From Halomonas sp. 'Soap Lake #6' (GTDB taxonomy: Bacteria > Pseudomonadota > Gammaproteobacteria > Pseudomonadales > Halomonadaceae), in NCBI RefSeq assembly GCF_003031405.1, contig NZ_CP020469.1, positions 2,356,001 to 2,420,000 of the forward strand: 64,000 nucleotides of DNA. Reading direction: 5' to 3'. Shown piece by piece: positions 57,301-64,000 of this stretch; positions within the stretch are counted from its first letter, which is position 1, and every line of letters begins with the position of its first letter. The translations under genes and the position numbers were made by a program. A model generated the notes under the pieces. It was not told the DNA's origin. It saw only the letters and a list, made by a program, of their open reading frames with translations, and ran no database searches.

Positions 57301-60300
57301 GGGGACATCGATGGCGTAGATCAGGTTGCCAGCGCTGTCGGTGGTGACTTGGCCAGTGAAGGTCTCGTCGCCCACGGTCAGGGTGACAGTGTCACCTTCG
57401 CGGGCGTCGCCGCCGACGGTACCGGTCACGGTGATGGTCTGGGTGGCTTCTTCACCGTTGATCACGTCGTCACCGGCGATGGTGTCGATGGTGATGGTGG
57501 CGGTGGCCTCCAGGTTGACGCCGTAGTCACGGTCCGCGTCGGCGCGGTAGTCGTTACCCGCCTCGTCGGTACCGGTGACTTCTGCGGTAACGCTGTCGTT
57601 GTCCGCCAGCAGTGAGCCGGGGACATCGATGGCGTAGATCAGGTTGCCAGCGCTGTCGGTGGTGACTTGGCCAGTGAAGGTCTCGTCGCCCACGGTCAGG
57701 GTGACAGTGTCACCTTCGCGGGCGTCGCCGCCGACGGTACCGGTCACGGTGATGGTCTGGGTGGCTTCTTCACCGTTGATCACGTCGTCACCGGCGATGG
57801 TGTCGATGGTGATGGTGGCGGTGGCCTCCAGGTTGACGCCGTAGTCACGGTCCGCGTCGGCGCGGTAGTCGTTACCCGCCTCGTCGGTACCGGTGACTTC
57901 TGCGGTAACGCTGTCGTTGTCCGCCAGCAGTGAGCCGGGGACATCGATGGCGTAGATCAGGTTGCCAGCGCTGTCGGTGGTGACTTGGCCAGTGAAGGTC
58001 TCGTCGCCCACGGTCAGGGTGACAGTGTCACCTTCGCGGGCGTCGCCGCCGACGGTACCGGTCACGGTGATGGTCTGGGTGGCTTCTTCACCGTTGATCA
58101 CGTCGTCACCGGCGATGGTGTCGATGGTGATGGTGGCGGTGGCCTCCAGGTTGACGCCGTAGTCACGGTCCGCGTCGGCGCGGTAGTCGTTACCCGCCTC
58201 GTCGGTACCGGTGACTTCTGCGGTAACGCTGTCGTTGTCCGCCAGCAGTGAGCCGGGGACATCGATGGCGTAGATCAGGTTGCCAGCGCTGTCGGTGGTG
58301 ACTTGGCCAGTGAAGGTCTCGTCGCCCACGGTCAGGGTGACAGTGTCACCTTCGCGGGCGTCGCCGCCGACGGTACCGGTCACGGTGATGGTCTGGGTGG
58401 CTTCTTCACCGTTGATCACGTCGTCACCGGCGATGGTGTCGATGGTGATGGTGGCGGTGGCCTCCAGGTTGACGCCGTAGTCACGGTCCGCTTCGGCGCG
58501 GTAGTCGTTGCCCGCCTCGTCGGTACCGGTGACTTCTGCGGTAACGCTGTCGTTGTCCGCCAGCAGTGAGCCGGGGACATCGATGGCGTAGATCAGGTTG
58601 CCAGCGCTGTCGGTGGTGACTTGGCCAGTGAAGGTCTCGTCGCCCACGGTCAGGGTGACAGTGTCACCTTCGCGGGCGTCGCCGCCGACGGTACCGGTCA
58701 CGGTGATGGTCTGGGTGGCTTCTTCACCGTTGATCACGTCGTCACCGGCGATGGTGTCGATGGTGATGGTGGCGGTGGCCTCCAGGTTGACGCCGTAGTC
58801 ACGGTCCGCGTCGGCGCGGTAGTCGTTACCCGCCTCGTCGGTACCGGTGACTTCTGCGGTAACGCTGTCGTTGTCCGCCAGCAGTGAGCCGGGGACATCG
58901 ATGGCGTAGATCAGGTTGCCAGCGCTGTCGGTGGTGACTTGGCCAGTGAAGGTCTCGTCGCCCACGGTCAGGGTGACAGTGTCACCTTCGCGGGCGTCGC
59001 CGCCGACGGTACCGGTCACGGTGATGGTCTGGGTGGCTTCTTCACCGTTGATCACGTCGTCACCGGCGATGGTGTCGATGGTGATGGTGGCGGTGGCCTC
59101 CAGGTTGACGCCGTAGTCACGGTCCGCGTCGGCGCGGTAGTCGTTACCCGCCTCGTCGGTACCGGTGACTTCTGCGGTAACGCTGTCGTTGTCCGCCAGC
59201 AGTGAGCCGGGGACATCGATGGCGTAGATCAGGTTGCCAGCGCTGTCGGTGGTGACTTGGCCAGTGAAGGTCTCGTCGCCCACGGTCAGGGTGACAGTGT
59301 CACCTTCGCGGGCGTCGCCGCCGACGGTACCGGTCACGGTGATGGTCTGGGTGGCTTCTTCACCGTTGATCACGTCGTCACCGGCGATGGTGTCGATGGT
59401 GATGGTGGCGGTGGCCTCCAGGTTGACGCCGTAGTCACGGTCCGCTTCGGCGCGGTAGTCGTTGCCCGCCTCGTCGGTACCGGTGACTTCTGCGGTAACG
59501 CTGTCGTTGTCCGCCAGCAGTGAGCCGGGGACATCGATGGCGTAGATCAGGTTGCCAGCGCTGTCGGTGGTGACTTGGCCAGTGAAGGTCTCGTCGCCCA
59601 CGGTCAGGGTGACAGTGTCACCTTCGCGGGCGTCGCCGCCGACGGTACCGGTCACGGTGATGGTCTGGGTGGCTTCTTCACCGTTGATCACGTCGTCACC
59701 GGCGATGGTGTCGATGGTGATGGTGGCGGTGGCCTCCAGGTTGACGCCGTAGTCACGGTCCGCGTCGGCGCGGTAGTCGTTACCCGCCTCGTCGGTACCG
59801 GTGACTTCTGCGGTAACGCTGTCGTTGTCCGCCAGCAGTGAGCCGGGGACATCGATGGCGTAGATCAGGTTGCCAGCGCTGTCGGTGGTGACTTGGCCAG
59901 TGAAGGTCTCGTCGCCCACGGTCAGGGTGACAGTGTCACCTTCGCGGGCGTCGCCGCCGACGGTACCGGTCACGGTGATGGTCTGGGTGGCTTCTTCACC
60001 GTTGATCACGTCGTCACCGGCGATGGTGTCGATGGTGATGGTGGCGGTGGCCTCCAGGTTGACGCCGTAGTCACGGTCCGCGTCGGCGCGGTAGTCGTTA
60101 CCCGCCTCGTCGGTACCGGTGACTTCTGCGGTAACGCTGTCGTTGTCCGCCAGCAGTGAGCCGGGGACATCGATGGCGTAGATCAGGTTGCCAGCGCTGT
60201 CGGTGGTGACTTGGCCAGTGAAGGTCTCGTCGCCCACGGTCAGGGTGACAGTGTCACCTTCGCGGGCGTCGCCGCCGACGGTACCGGTCACGGTGATGGT

Positions 60301-63300
60301 CTGGGTGGCTTCTTCACCGTTGATCACGTCGTCACCGGCGATGGTGTCGATGGTGATGGTGGCGGTGGCCTCCAGGTTGACGCCGTAGTCACGGTCCGCG
60401 TCGGCGCGGTAGTCGTTGCCCGCCTCGTCGGTACCGGTGACTTCTGCGGTAACGCTGTCGTTGTCCGCCAGCAGTGAGCCGGGGACATCGATGGCGTAGA
60501 TCAGGTTGCCAGCGCTGTCGGTGGTGACTTGGCCAGTGAAGGTCTCGTCGCCCACGGTCAGGGTGACAGTGTCACCTTCGCGGGCGTCGCCGCCGACGGT
60601 ACCGGTCACGGTGATGGTCTGGGTGGCTTCTTCACCGTTGATCACGTCGTCACCGGCGATGGTGTCGATGGTGATGGTGGCGGTGGCCTCCAGGTTGACG
60701 CCGTAGTCACGGTCCGCGTCGGCGCGGTAGTCGTTGCCCGCCTCGTCGGTACCGGTGACTTCTGCGGTAACGCTGTCGTTGTCCGCCAGCAGTGAGCCGG
60801 GGACATCGATGGCGTAGATCAGGTTGCCAGCGCTGTCGGTGGTGACTTGGCCAGTGAAGGTCTCGTCGCCCACGGTCAGGGTGACAGTGTCACCTTCGCG
60901 GGCGTCGCCGCCGACGGTACCGGTCACGGTGATGGTCTGGGTGGCTTCTTCACCGTTGATCACGTCGTCACCGGCGATGGTGTCGATGGTGATGGTGGCG
61001 GTGGCCTCCAGGTTGACGCCGTAGTCACGGTCCGCGTCGGCGCGGTAGTCGTTACCCGCCTCGTCGGTACCGGTGACTTCTGCGGTAACGCTGTCGTTGT
61101 CCGCCAGCAGTGAGCCGGGGACATCGATGGCGTAGATCAGGTTGCCAGCGCTGTCGGTGGTGACTTGGCCAGTGAAGGTCTCGTCGCCCACGGTCAGGGT
61201 GACAGTGTCACCTTCGCGGGCGTCGCCGCCGACGGTACCGGTCACGGTGATGGTCTGGGTGGCTTCTTCACCGTTGATCACGTCGTCACCGGCGATGGTG
61301 TCGATGGTGATGGTGGCGGTGGCCTCCAGGTTGACGCCGTAGTCACGGTCCGCGTCGGCGCGGTAGTCGTTACCCGCCTCGTCGGTACCGGTGACTTCTG
61401 CGTTGACGCTGTCGTTGTCCGCCAGCAGTGAGCCGGGGACATCGATGGCGTAGATCAGGTTGCCAGCGCTGTCGGTGGTGACTTGGCCAGTGAAGGTCTC
61501 GTCGCCCACGGTCAGGGTGACAGTGTCACCTTCGCGGGCGTCGCCGCCGACGGTACCGGTCACGGTGATGGTCTGGGTGGCTTCTTCACCGTTGATCACG
61601 TCGTCACCGGCGATGGTGTCGATGGTGATGGTGGCGGTGGCCTCCAGGTTGACGCCGTAGTCACGGTCCGCGTCGGCGCGGTAGTCGTTACCCGCCTCGT
61701 CGGTACCGGTGACTTCTGCGGTAACGCTGTCGTTGTCCGCCAGCAGTGAGCCGGGGACATCGATGGCGTAGATCAGGTTGCCAGCGCTGTCGGTGGTGAC
61801 TTGGCCAGTGAAGGTCTCGTCGCCCACGGTCAGGGTGACAGTGTCACCTTCGCGGGCGTCGCCGCCGACGGTACCGGTCACGGTGATGGTCTGGGTGGCT
61901 TCTTCACCGTTGATCACGTCGTCACCGGCGATGGTGTCGATGGTGATGGTGGCGGTGGCCTCCAGGTTGACGCCGTAGTCACGGTCCGCGTCGGCGCGGT
62001 AGTCGTTACCCGCCTCGTCGGTACCGGTGACTTCTGCGTTGACGCTGTCGTTGTCCGCCAGCAGTGAGCCGGGGACATCGATGGCGTAGATCAGGTTGCC
62101 AGCGCTGTCGGTGGTGACTTGGCCAGTGAAGGTCTCGTCGCCCACGGTCAGGGTGACAGTGTCACCTTCGCGGGCGTCGCCGCCGACGGTACCGGTCACG
62201 GTGATGGTCTGGGTGGCTTCTTCACCGTTGATCACGTCGTCACCGGCGATGGTGTCGATGGTGATGGTGGCGGTGGCCTCCAGGTTGACGCCGTAGTCAC
62301 GGTCCGCGTCGGCGCGGTAGTCGTTACCCGCCTCGTCGGTACCGGTGACTTCTGCGGTAACGCTGTCGTTGTCCGCCAGCAGTGAGCCGGGGACATCGAT
62401 GGCGTAGATCAGGTTGCCAGCGCTGTCGGTGGTGACTTGGCCAGTGAAGGTCTCGTCGCCCACGGTCAGGGTGACAGTGTCACCTTCGCGGGCGTCGCCG
62501 CCGACGGTACCGGTCACGGTGATGGTCTGGGTGGCTTCTTCACCGTTGATCACGTCGTCACCGGCGATGGTGTCGATGGTGATGGTGGCGGTGGCCTCCA
62601 GGTTGACGCCGTAGTCACGGTCGGCTTCGGCGCGGTAGTCGTTGCCCGCCTCGTCGGTACCGGTGACTTCTGCGGTAACGCTGTCGTTGTCCGCCAGCAG
62701 TGAGCCGGGGACATCGATGGCGTAGATCAGGTTGCCAGCGCTGTCGGTGGTGACTTGGCCAGTGAAGGTCTCGTCGCCCACGGTCAGGGTGACAGTGTCA
62801 CCTTCGCGGGCGTCGCCGCCGACGGTACCGGTCACGGTGATGGTCTGGGTGGCTTCTTCACCGTTGATCACGTCGTCACCGGCGATGGTGTCGATGGTGA
62901 TGGTGGCGGTGGCCTCCAGGTTGACGCCGTAGTCACGGTCCGCGTCGGCGCGGTAGTCGTTGCCCGCCTCGTCGGTACCGGTGACTTCTGCGGTAACGCT
63001 GTCGTTGTCCGCCAGCAGTGAGCCGGGGACATCGATGGCGTAAGTCAGATCTTCTGCCACGGTACCAGTAAAGGTCTCGTCACCCACGGTCAGGGTAACG
63101 GTGTCGCCTTCGCGGGCGTCGCCGCCGACGGTACCGGTCACGGTGATGGTCTGGGTGGCTTCTTCACCGTTGATCACGTCGTCACCGGCGATGGTGTCGA
63201 TGGTGATGGTGGCCGTGGCGTCCAGGTTGACGCCGTAGTCACGATCGGCCTCAGCGCGGTAGTCGTTACCCGCCTCGTCGGTACCGGTGACTTCTGCGCT

Positions 63301-64000
63301 GACGCTGTCGTTGTCCGCCAGCAGTGAGCCGGGGACTTCGATGGCGTAAGTCAGATCTTCTGCCACGGTACCAGTAAAGGTCTCGTCACCCACGGTCAGG
63401 GTAACGGTGTCGCCTTCGCGGGCGTCGCCGCCGACGGTACCGGTCACGGTGATGGTCTGGGTGGCTTCTTCACCGTTGATCACGTCGTCACCGGCGATGG
63501 TGTCGATGGTGATGGTGGCGGTGGCCTCCAGGTTGACGCCGTAGTCACGGTCCGCTTCGGCGCGGTAGTCGTTGCCCGCCTCGTCGGTACCGGTGACTTC
63601 TGCGGTAACGCTGTCGTTGTCCGCCAGCAGTGAGCCGGGGACATCGATGGCGTAGATCAGGTTGCCAGCGCTGTCGGTGGTGACTTGGCCAGTGAAGGTC
63701 TCGTCGCCCACGGTCAGGGTGACAGTGTCACCTTCGCGGGCGTCGCCGCCGACGGTACCGGTCACGGTGATGGTCTGGGTGGCTTCTTCACCGTTGATCA
63801 CGTCGTCACCGGCGATGGTGTCGATGGTGATGGTGGCGGTGGCCTCCAGGTTGACGCCGTAGTCACGGTCCGCGTCGGCGCGGTAGTCGTTGCCCGCCTC
63901 GTCGGTACCGGTGACTTCTGCGGTAACGCTGTCGTTGTCCGCCAGCAGTGAGCCGGGGACATCGATGGCGTAGATCAGGTTGCCAGCGCTGTCGGTGGTG
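48301..64000 (-). CDS. Giant LapA/Bap-like RTX adhesin (5' end beyond the window)
   Basis: Over 5,200 codons lie in the window and the frame is still open at 64000, so the true start and N-terminal retention domain are not visible. Order from N to C: at least 42 complete Ig-like repeats of 102-106 residues (to about 50522), two divergent Ig-like domains (50521-49860), a short RTX block (GGNGDDVIESGGGDDVILGD), a von Willebrand A domain with MIDAS DVSGSMN (about 49760-49070), a second RTX block (GDDVLLGGGGNDIIFGD), a final RTX block (GGEGDDVLIGGAGNDTLIGG, about 48640-48755), and a type I secretion C-terminus (ends HGKLEIDQ). The family is exported by a LapBCE-type secretion system and held at the outer membrane until LapG cuts it. 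The adjacent lapG-lapD pair supports this. LapBCE genes are not in the window. Confidence 0.95.
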   Translation of the reverse strand, partial: TTDSAGNLIYAIDVPGSLLADNDSVTAEVTGTDEAGNDYRADADRDYGVNLEATATITIDTIAGDDVINGEEATQTITVTGTVGGDAREGDTVTLTVGDETFTGQVTTDSAGNLIYAIDVPGSLLADNDSVTAEVTGTDEAGNDYRAEADRDYGVNLEATATITIDTIAGDDVINGEEATQTITVTGTVGGDAREGDTVTLTVGDETFTGTVAEDLTYAIEVPGSLLADNDSVSAEVTGTDEAGNDYRAEADRDYGVNLDATATITIDTIAGDDVINGEEATQTITVTGTVGGDAREGDTVTLTVGDETFTGTVAEDLTYAIDVPGSLLADNDSVTAEVTGTDEAGNDYRADADRDYGVNLEATATITIDTIAGDDVINGEEATQTITVTGTVGGDAREGDTVTLTVGDETFTGQVTTDSAGNLIYAIDVPGSLLADNDSVTAEVTGTDEAGNDYRAEADRDYGVNLEATATITIDTIAGDDVINGEEATQTITVTGTVGGDAREGDTVTLTVGDETFTGQVTTDSAGNLIYAIDVPGSLLADNDSVTAEVTGTDEAGNDYRADADRDYGVNLEATATITIDTIAGDDVINGEEATQTITVTGTVGGDAREGDTVTLTVGDETFTGQVTTDSAGNLIYAIDVPGSLLADNDSVNAEVTGTDEAGNDYRADADRDYGVNLEATATITIDTIAGDDVINGEEATQTITVTGTVGGDAREGDTVTLTVGDETFTGQVTTDSAGNLIYAIDVPGSLLADNDSVTAEVTGTDEAGNDYRADADRDYGVNLEATATITIDTIAGDDVINGEEATQTITVTGTVGGDAREGDTVTLTVGDETFTGQVTTDSAGNLIYAIDVPGSLLADNDSVNAEVTGTDEAGNDYRADADRDYGVNLEATATITIDTIAGDDVINGEEATQTITVTGTVGGDAREGDTVTLTVGDETFTGQVTTDSAGNLIYAIDVPGSLLADNDSVTAEVTGTDEAGNDYRADADRDYGVNLEATATITIDTIAGDDVINGEEATQTITVTGTVGGDAREGDTVTLTVGDETFTGQVTTDSAGNLIYAIDVPGSLLADNDSVTAEVTGTDEAGNDYRADADRDYGVNLEATATITIDTIAGDDVINGEEATQTITVTGTVGGDAREGDTVTLTVGDETFTGQVTTDSAGNLIYAIDVPGSLLADNDSVTAEVTGTDEAGNDYRADADRDYGVNLEATATITIDTIAGDDVINGEEATQTITVTGTVGGDAREGDTVTLTVGDETFTGQVTTDSAGNLIYAIDVPGSLLADNDSVTAEVTGTDEAGNDYRADADRDYGVNLEATATITIDTIAGDDVINGEEATQTITVTGTVGGDAREGDTVTLTVGDETFTGQVTTDSAGNLIYAIDVPGSLLADNDSVTAEVTGTDEAGNDYRADADRDYGVNLEATATITIDTIAGDDVINGEEATQTITVTGTVGGDAREGDTVTLTVGDETFTGQVTTDSAGNLIYAIDVPGSLLADNDSVTAEVTGTDEAGNDYRAEADRDYGVNLEATATITIDTIAGDDVINGEEATQTITVTGTVGGDAREGDTVTLTVGDETFTGQVTTDSAGNLIYAIDVPGSLLADNDSVTAEVTGTDEAGNDYRADADRDYGVNLEATATITIDTIAGDDVINGEEATQTITVTGTVGGDAREGDTVTLTVGDETFTGQVTTDSAGNLIYAIDVPGSLLADNDSVTAEVTGTDEAGNDYRADADRDYGVNLEATATITIDTIAGDDVINGEEATQTITVTGTVGGDAREGDTVTLTVGDETFTGQVTTDSAGNLIYAIDVPGSLLADNDSVTAEVTGTDEAGNDYRAEADRDYGVNLEATATITIDTIAGDDVINGEEATQTITVTGTVGGDAREGDTVTLTVGDETFTGQVTTDSAGNLIYAIDVPGSLLADNDSVTAEVTGTDEAGNDYRADADRDYGVNLEATATITIDTIAGDDVINGEEATQTITVTGTVGGDAREGDTVTLTVGDETFTGQVTTDSAGNLIYAIDVPGSLLADNDSVTAEVTGTDEAGNDYRADADRDYGVNLEATATITIDTIAGDDVINGEEATQTITVTGTVGGDAREGDTVTLTVGDETFTGQVTTDSAGNLIYAIDVPGSLLADNDSVTAEVTGTDEAGNDYRADADRDYGVNLEATATITIDTIAGDDVINGEEATQTITVTGTVGGDAREGDTVTLTVGDETFTGQVTTDSAGNLIYAIDVPGSLLADNDSVTAEVTGTDEAGNDYRADADRDYGVNLEATATITIDTIAGDDVINGEEATQTITVTGTVGGDAREGDTVTLTVGDETFTGQVTTDSAGNLIYAIDVPGSLLADNDSVTAEVTGTDEAGNDYRADADRDYGVNLEATATITIDTIAGDDVINGEEATQTITVTGTVGGDAREGDTVTLTVGDETFTGQVTTDSAGNLIYAIDVPGSLLADNDSVNAEVTGTDEAGNDYRADADRDYGVNLEATATITIDTIAGDDVINGEEATQTITVTGTVGGDAREGDTVTLTVGDETFTGQVTTDSAGNLIYAIDVPGSLLADNDSVTAEVTGTDEAGNDYRADADRDYGVNLEATATITIDTIAGDDVINGEEATQTITVTGTVGGDAREGDTVTLTVGDETFTGQVTTDSAGNLIYAIDVPGSLLADNDSVTAEVTGTDEAGNDYRADADRDYGVNLEATATITIDTIAGDDVINGEEATQTITVTGTVGGDAREGDTVTLTVGDETFTGQVTTDSAGNLIYAIDVPGSLLADNDSVTAEVTGTDEAGNDYRADADRDYGVNLEATATITIDTIAGDDVINGEEATQTITVTGTVGGDAREGDTVTLTVGDETFTGQVTTDSAGNLIYAIDVPGSLLADNDSVTAEVTGTDEAGNDYRAEADRDYGVNLEATATITIDTIAGDDVINGEEATQTITVTGTVGGDAREGDTVTLTVGDETFTGQVTTDSAGNLIYAIDVPGSLLADNDSVTAEVTGTDEAGNDYRADADRDYGVNLEATATITIDTIAGDDVINGEEATQTITVTGTVGGDAREGDTVTLTVGDETFTGQVTTDSAGNLIYAIDVPGSLLADNDSVTAEVTGTDEAGNDYRADADRDYGVNLEATATITIDTIAGDDVINGEEATQTITVTGTVGGDAREGDTVTLTVGDETFTGQVTTDSAGNLIYAIDVPGSLLADNDSVTAEVTGTDEAGNDYRADADRDYGVNLEATATITIDTIAGDDVINGEEATQTITVTGTVGGDAREGDTVTLTVGDETFTGQVTTDSAGNLIYAIDVPGSLLADNDSVTAEVTGTDEAGNDYRADADRDYGVNLEATATITIDTIAGDDVINGEEATQTITVTGTVGGDAREGDTVTLTVGDETFTGQVTTDSAGNLIYAIDVPGSLLADNDSVTAEVTGTDEAGNDYRADADRDYGVNLEATATITIDTIAGDDVINGEEATQTITVTGTVGGDAREGDTVTLTVGDETFTGQVTTDSAGNLIYAIDVPGSLLADNDSVTAEVTGTDEAGNDYRADADRDYGVNLEATATITIDTIAGDDVINGEEATQTITVTGTVGGDAREGDTVTLTVGDETFTGQVTTDSAGNLIYAIDVPGSLLADNDSVTAEVTGTDEAGNDYRAEADRDYGVNLEATATITIDTIAGDDVINGEEATQTITVTGTVGGDAREGDTVTLTVGDETFTGQVTTDSAGNLIYAIDVPGSLLADNDSVTAEVTGTDEAGNDYRADADRDYGVNLEATATITIDTIAGDDVINGEEATQTITVTGTVGGDAREGDTVTLTVGDETFTGQVTTDSAGNLIYAIDVPGSLLADNDSVTAEVTGTDEAGNDYRADADRDYGVNLEATATITIDTIAGDDVINGEEATQTITVTGTVGGDAREGDTVTLTVGDETFTGQVTTDSAGNLIYAIDVPGSLLADNDSVTAEVTGTDEAGNDYRADADRDYGVNLEATATITIDTIAGDDVINGEEATQTITVTGTVGGDAREGDTVTLTVGDETFTGQVTTDSAGNLIYAIDVPGSLLADNDSVTAEVTGTDEAGNDYRAEADRDYGVNLEATATITIDTIAGDDVINGEEATQTITVTGTVGGDAREGDTVTLTVGDETFTGQVTTDSAGNLIYAIDVPGSLLADNDSVTAEVTGTDEAGNDYRADADRDYGVNLEATATITIDTIAGDDVINGEEATQTITVTGTVGGDAREGDTVTLTVGDETFTGQVTTDSAGNLIYAIDVPGSLLADNDSVNAEVTGTDEAGNDYRADADRDYGVNLEATATITIDTIAGDDVINGEEATQTITVTGTVGGDAREGDTVTLTVGDETFTGQVTTDSAGNLIYAIDVPGSLLADNDSVTAEVTGTDEAGNDYRADADRDYGVNLEATATITIDTIAGDDVINGEEATQTITVTGTVGGDAREGDTVTLTVGDETFTGQVTTDSAGNLIYAIDVPGSLLADNDSVNAEVTGTDEAGNDYRAEADRDYGVDVTPPSVVVSLLGAGEDDIYNIDEIAAGEPDSVEALVTFQEGTEVGDTLVVKDGGGNTLTTVVLEQQDIDNGVVVWVAVSQGATNVSVSATVTDPAGNSASDDDIKGVANVAPEATITIDALFGGDDFLSNSEAQEGQSITGSVGGDAKAGDTVEVTIGGQTYLTEVNQDGSSWEVNVPSNKVVGLVSGDVTASVVGNDQFGNVYEAEADRSFEVQPPASLNVGGNGDDVIESGGGDDVILGDRGGKVTIIDPATNYNISLIVDVSGSMNAASGTPGLNLMELTKQSLVNLANQLKDHEGTINVQLVPFSTHASSVLTIQGLDETNVHQLIASIDTLSADGGTNYQAAFEQSVAWFNAQNGQQIPDEFENLTYFLTDGDPTFYYDQSGNLRGPGHRTDFDTFEASVKAFEGLSSTSSVNAIGIGNDVSENYLRFFDNTEIEGIGSESFVVGQQYVGRWPFGRWEDVVRSVSGPVGEVDIVNNASDLAAALEGSSEFDDLEDLGDDVLLGGGGNDIIFGDTINTDHLEWTNGDTGVFYGAGSHDGLGYQGLRDYLRWEVNNGAAPEEGQIIDYIRGNWESLVDSARTQGGNNTLDGGEGDDVLIGGAGNDTLIGGEGNDILIGGSGDDIFLWQDGDQGTAGAPAVDVVRDFGNGNNILDIADLLQGEEDAVDLSTYIVAEQEGNDTVLYLNSQGGLAGDKENADQVIRLEGKTFADFGGGSTSQQVIDFMIQHGKLEIDQ
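50522..64000. repeat. Tandem array of near-identical 318-bp repeats
   Basis: From low to high coordinate: 39 units of 318 bp, two of 306 bp (the bodies between about 63040 and 63660), one of 318 bp, then a partial unit cut by the window edge. The 306-bp units replace QVTTDSAGNLIYAI with TVAEDLTYAI. The 318-bp units look identical except at three spots: the codon giving RADADR or RAEADR, a silent GTTACC/GTTGCC, and the codon giving SVTAEV or SVNAEV (SVSAEV once). The array is more GC-rich than flanking genes. Each unit also opens two plus-strand frames of 66 and 88 codons, which are shadows. Confidence 0.97.

Noticed and set aside
48301..63801. Start of the adhesin at the ATG at 63801
   Set aside because: This ATG is an internal codon of a repeat unit (a Val-to-Met difference) and the frame stays open to the window edge, so the true start lies outside.
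50648..63951. Long series of 66- and 88-codon plus-strand frames, one pair per repeat unit
   Set aside because: They recur with the 318-bp period because the minus-strand coding repeat is nearly identical. Each starts and stops within a unit, has no ribosome site, and is a shadow of the adhesin.
50522..64000. CRISPR array or mobile-element repeats
   Set aside because: Units are 318 bp, directly abutting, and coding in one continuous frame; there are no short spacers, cas genes, transposases or terminal inverted repeats.

Overview
The window looks like chromosome of a moderately halophilic gammaproteobacterium, most like Halomonas or a close relative. This rests on recognising protein families and gene order (nudE / yrfG-hslR-hslO / pckA; nrdR-ribD-ribBA-ribH-nusB-thiL-pgpA; ybbP-ybbA / tesA), on compatible-solute genes, and on an acidic protein set; no database search was run. 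I see no rRNA, tRNA, insertion sequence, prophage or CRISPR array. The first 44 kb is ordinary, densely packed housekeeping DNA. The last 16 kb is one giant repetitive adhesin gene that runs off the right edge.

Layout. 0-6 kb: a RidA protein, then a leftward operon gshA-dsbB-hydrolase (redox/thiol) and tex. 6-13 kb: a DUF1127 gene divergent from a LysR regulator, pckA, hslO-hslR-yrfG divergent from nudE, and a Gfo/Idh/MocA oxidoreductase. 13-20 kb: ilvD, an Aer-like PAS chemoreceptor with a CheR-tether-like tail, and a second-type (AsrA-like) Lon protease. 20-27 kb: a DUF945 protein and the riboflavin/thiamine/phospholipid cluster nrdR-ribD-ribBA-ribH-nusB-thiL-pgpA, which lacks riboflavin synthase and has a RibBA whose GTP cyclohydrolase II half has lost its zinc ligands. 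27-36 kb: a GH13_18 phosphorylase, dsbG, a sulfide/persulfide-type operon (MBL hydrolase, DUF2892 protein, split YeeE/YedE pair), a Cache chemoreceptor, and gpgP-gpgS. The GH13_18 enzyme and gpgP-gpgS together give a plausible make-and-recycle route for the compatible solute glucosylglycerate. 36-40 kb: a well-formed candidate small RNA (promoter, 5' hairpin, terminator), a MotB-like OmpA protein divergent from two lipoproteins (the second FlgO-like), and glyA. 40-45 kb: ybbP-ybbA divergent from tesA.

45-64 kb is a Lap-type surface-adhesion module. lapG (periplasmic protease) and lapD (inner-membrane c-di-GMP receptor with degenerate GGDEF and EAL domains) read rightward. A giant LapA/Bap-like adhesin reads leftward towards them, with one small unrelated gene between. 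The adhesin has at least 42 complete, almost identical 102-106-residue Ig-like repeats, then two divergent Ig-like domains, a von Willebrand A domain flanked by RTX repeats, and a type I secretion C-terminus. Its N-terminus, where the LapG cleavage site should lie, is outside the window.

The best leads are: (1) the repeat array, whose few variable sites form a barcode that reveals multi-unit segmental duplications; (2) the candidate small RNA near 36.6 kb; (3) three short minisatellites, one of which encodes a pentapeptide-repeat N-terminal extension of TesA; and (4) the glucosylglycerate gene set.
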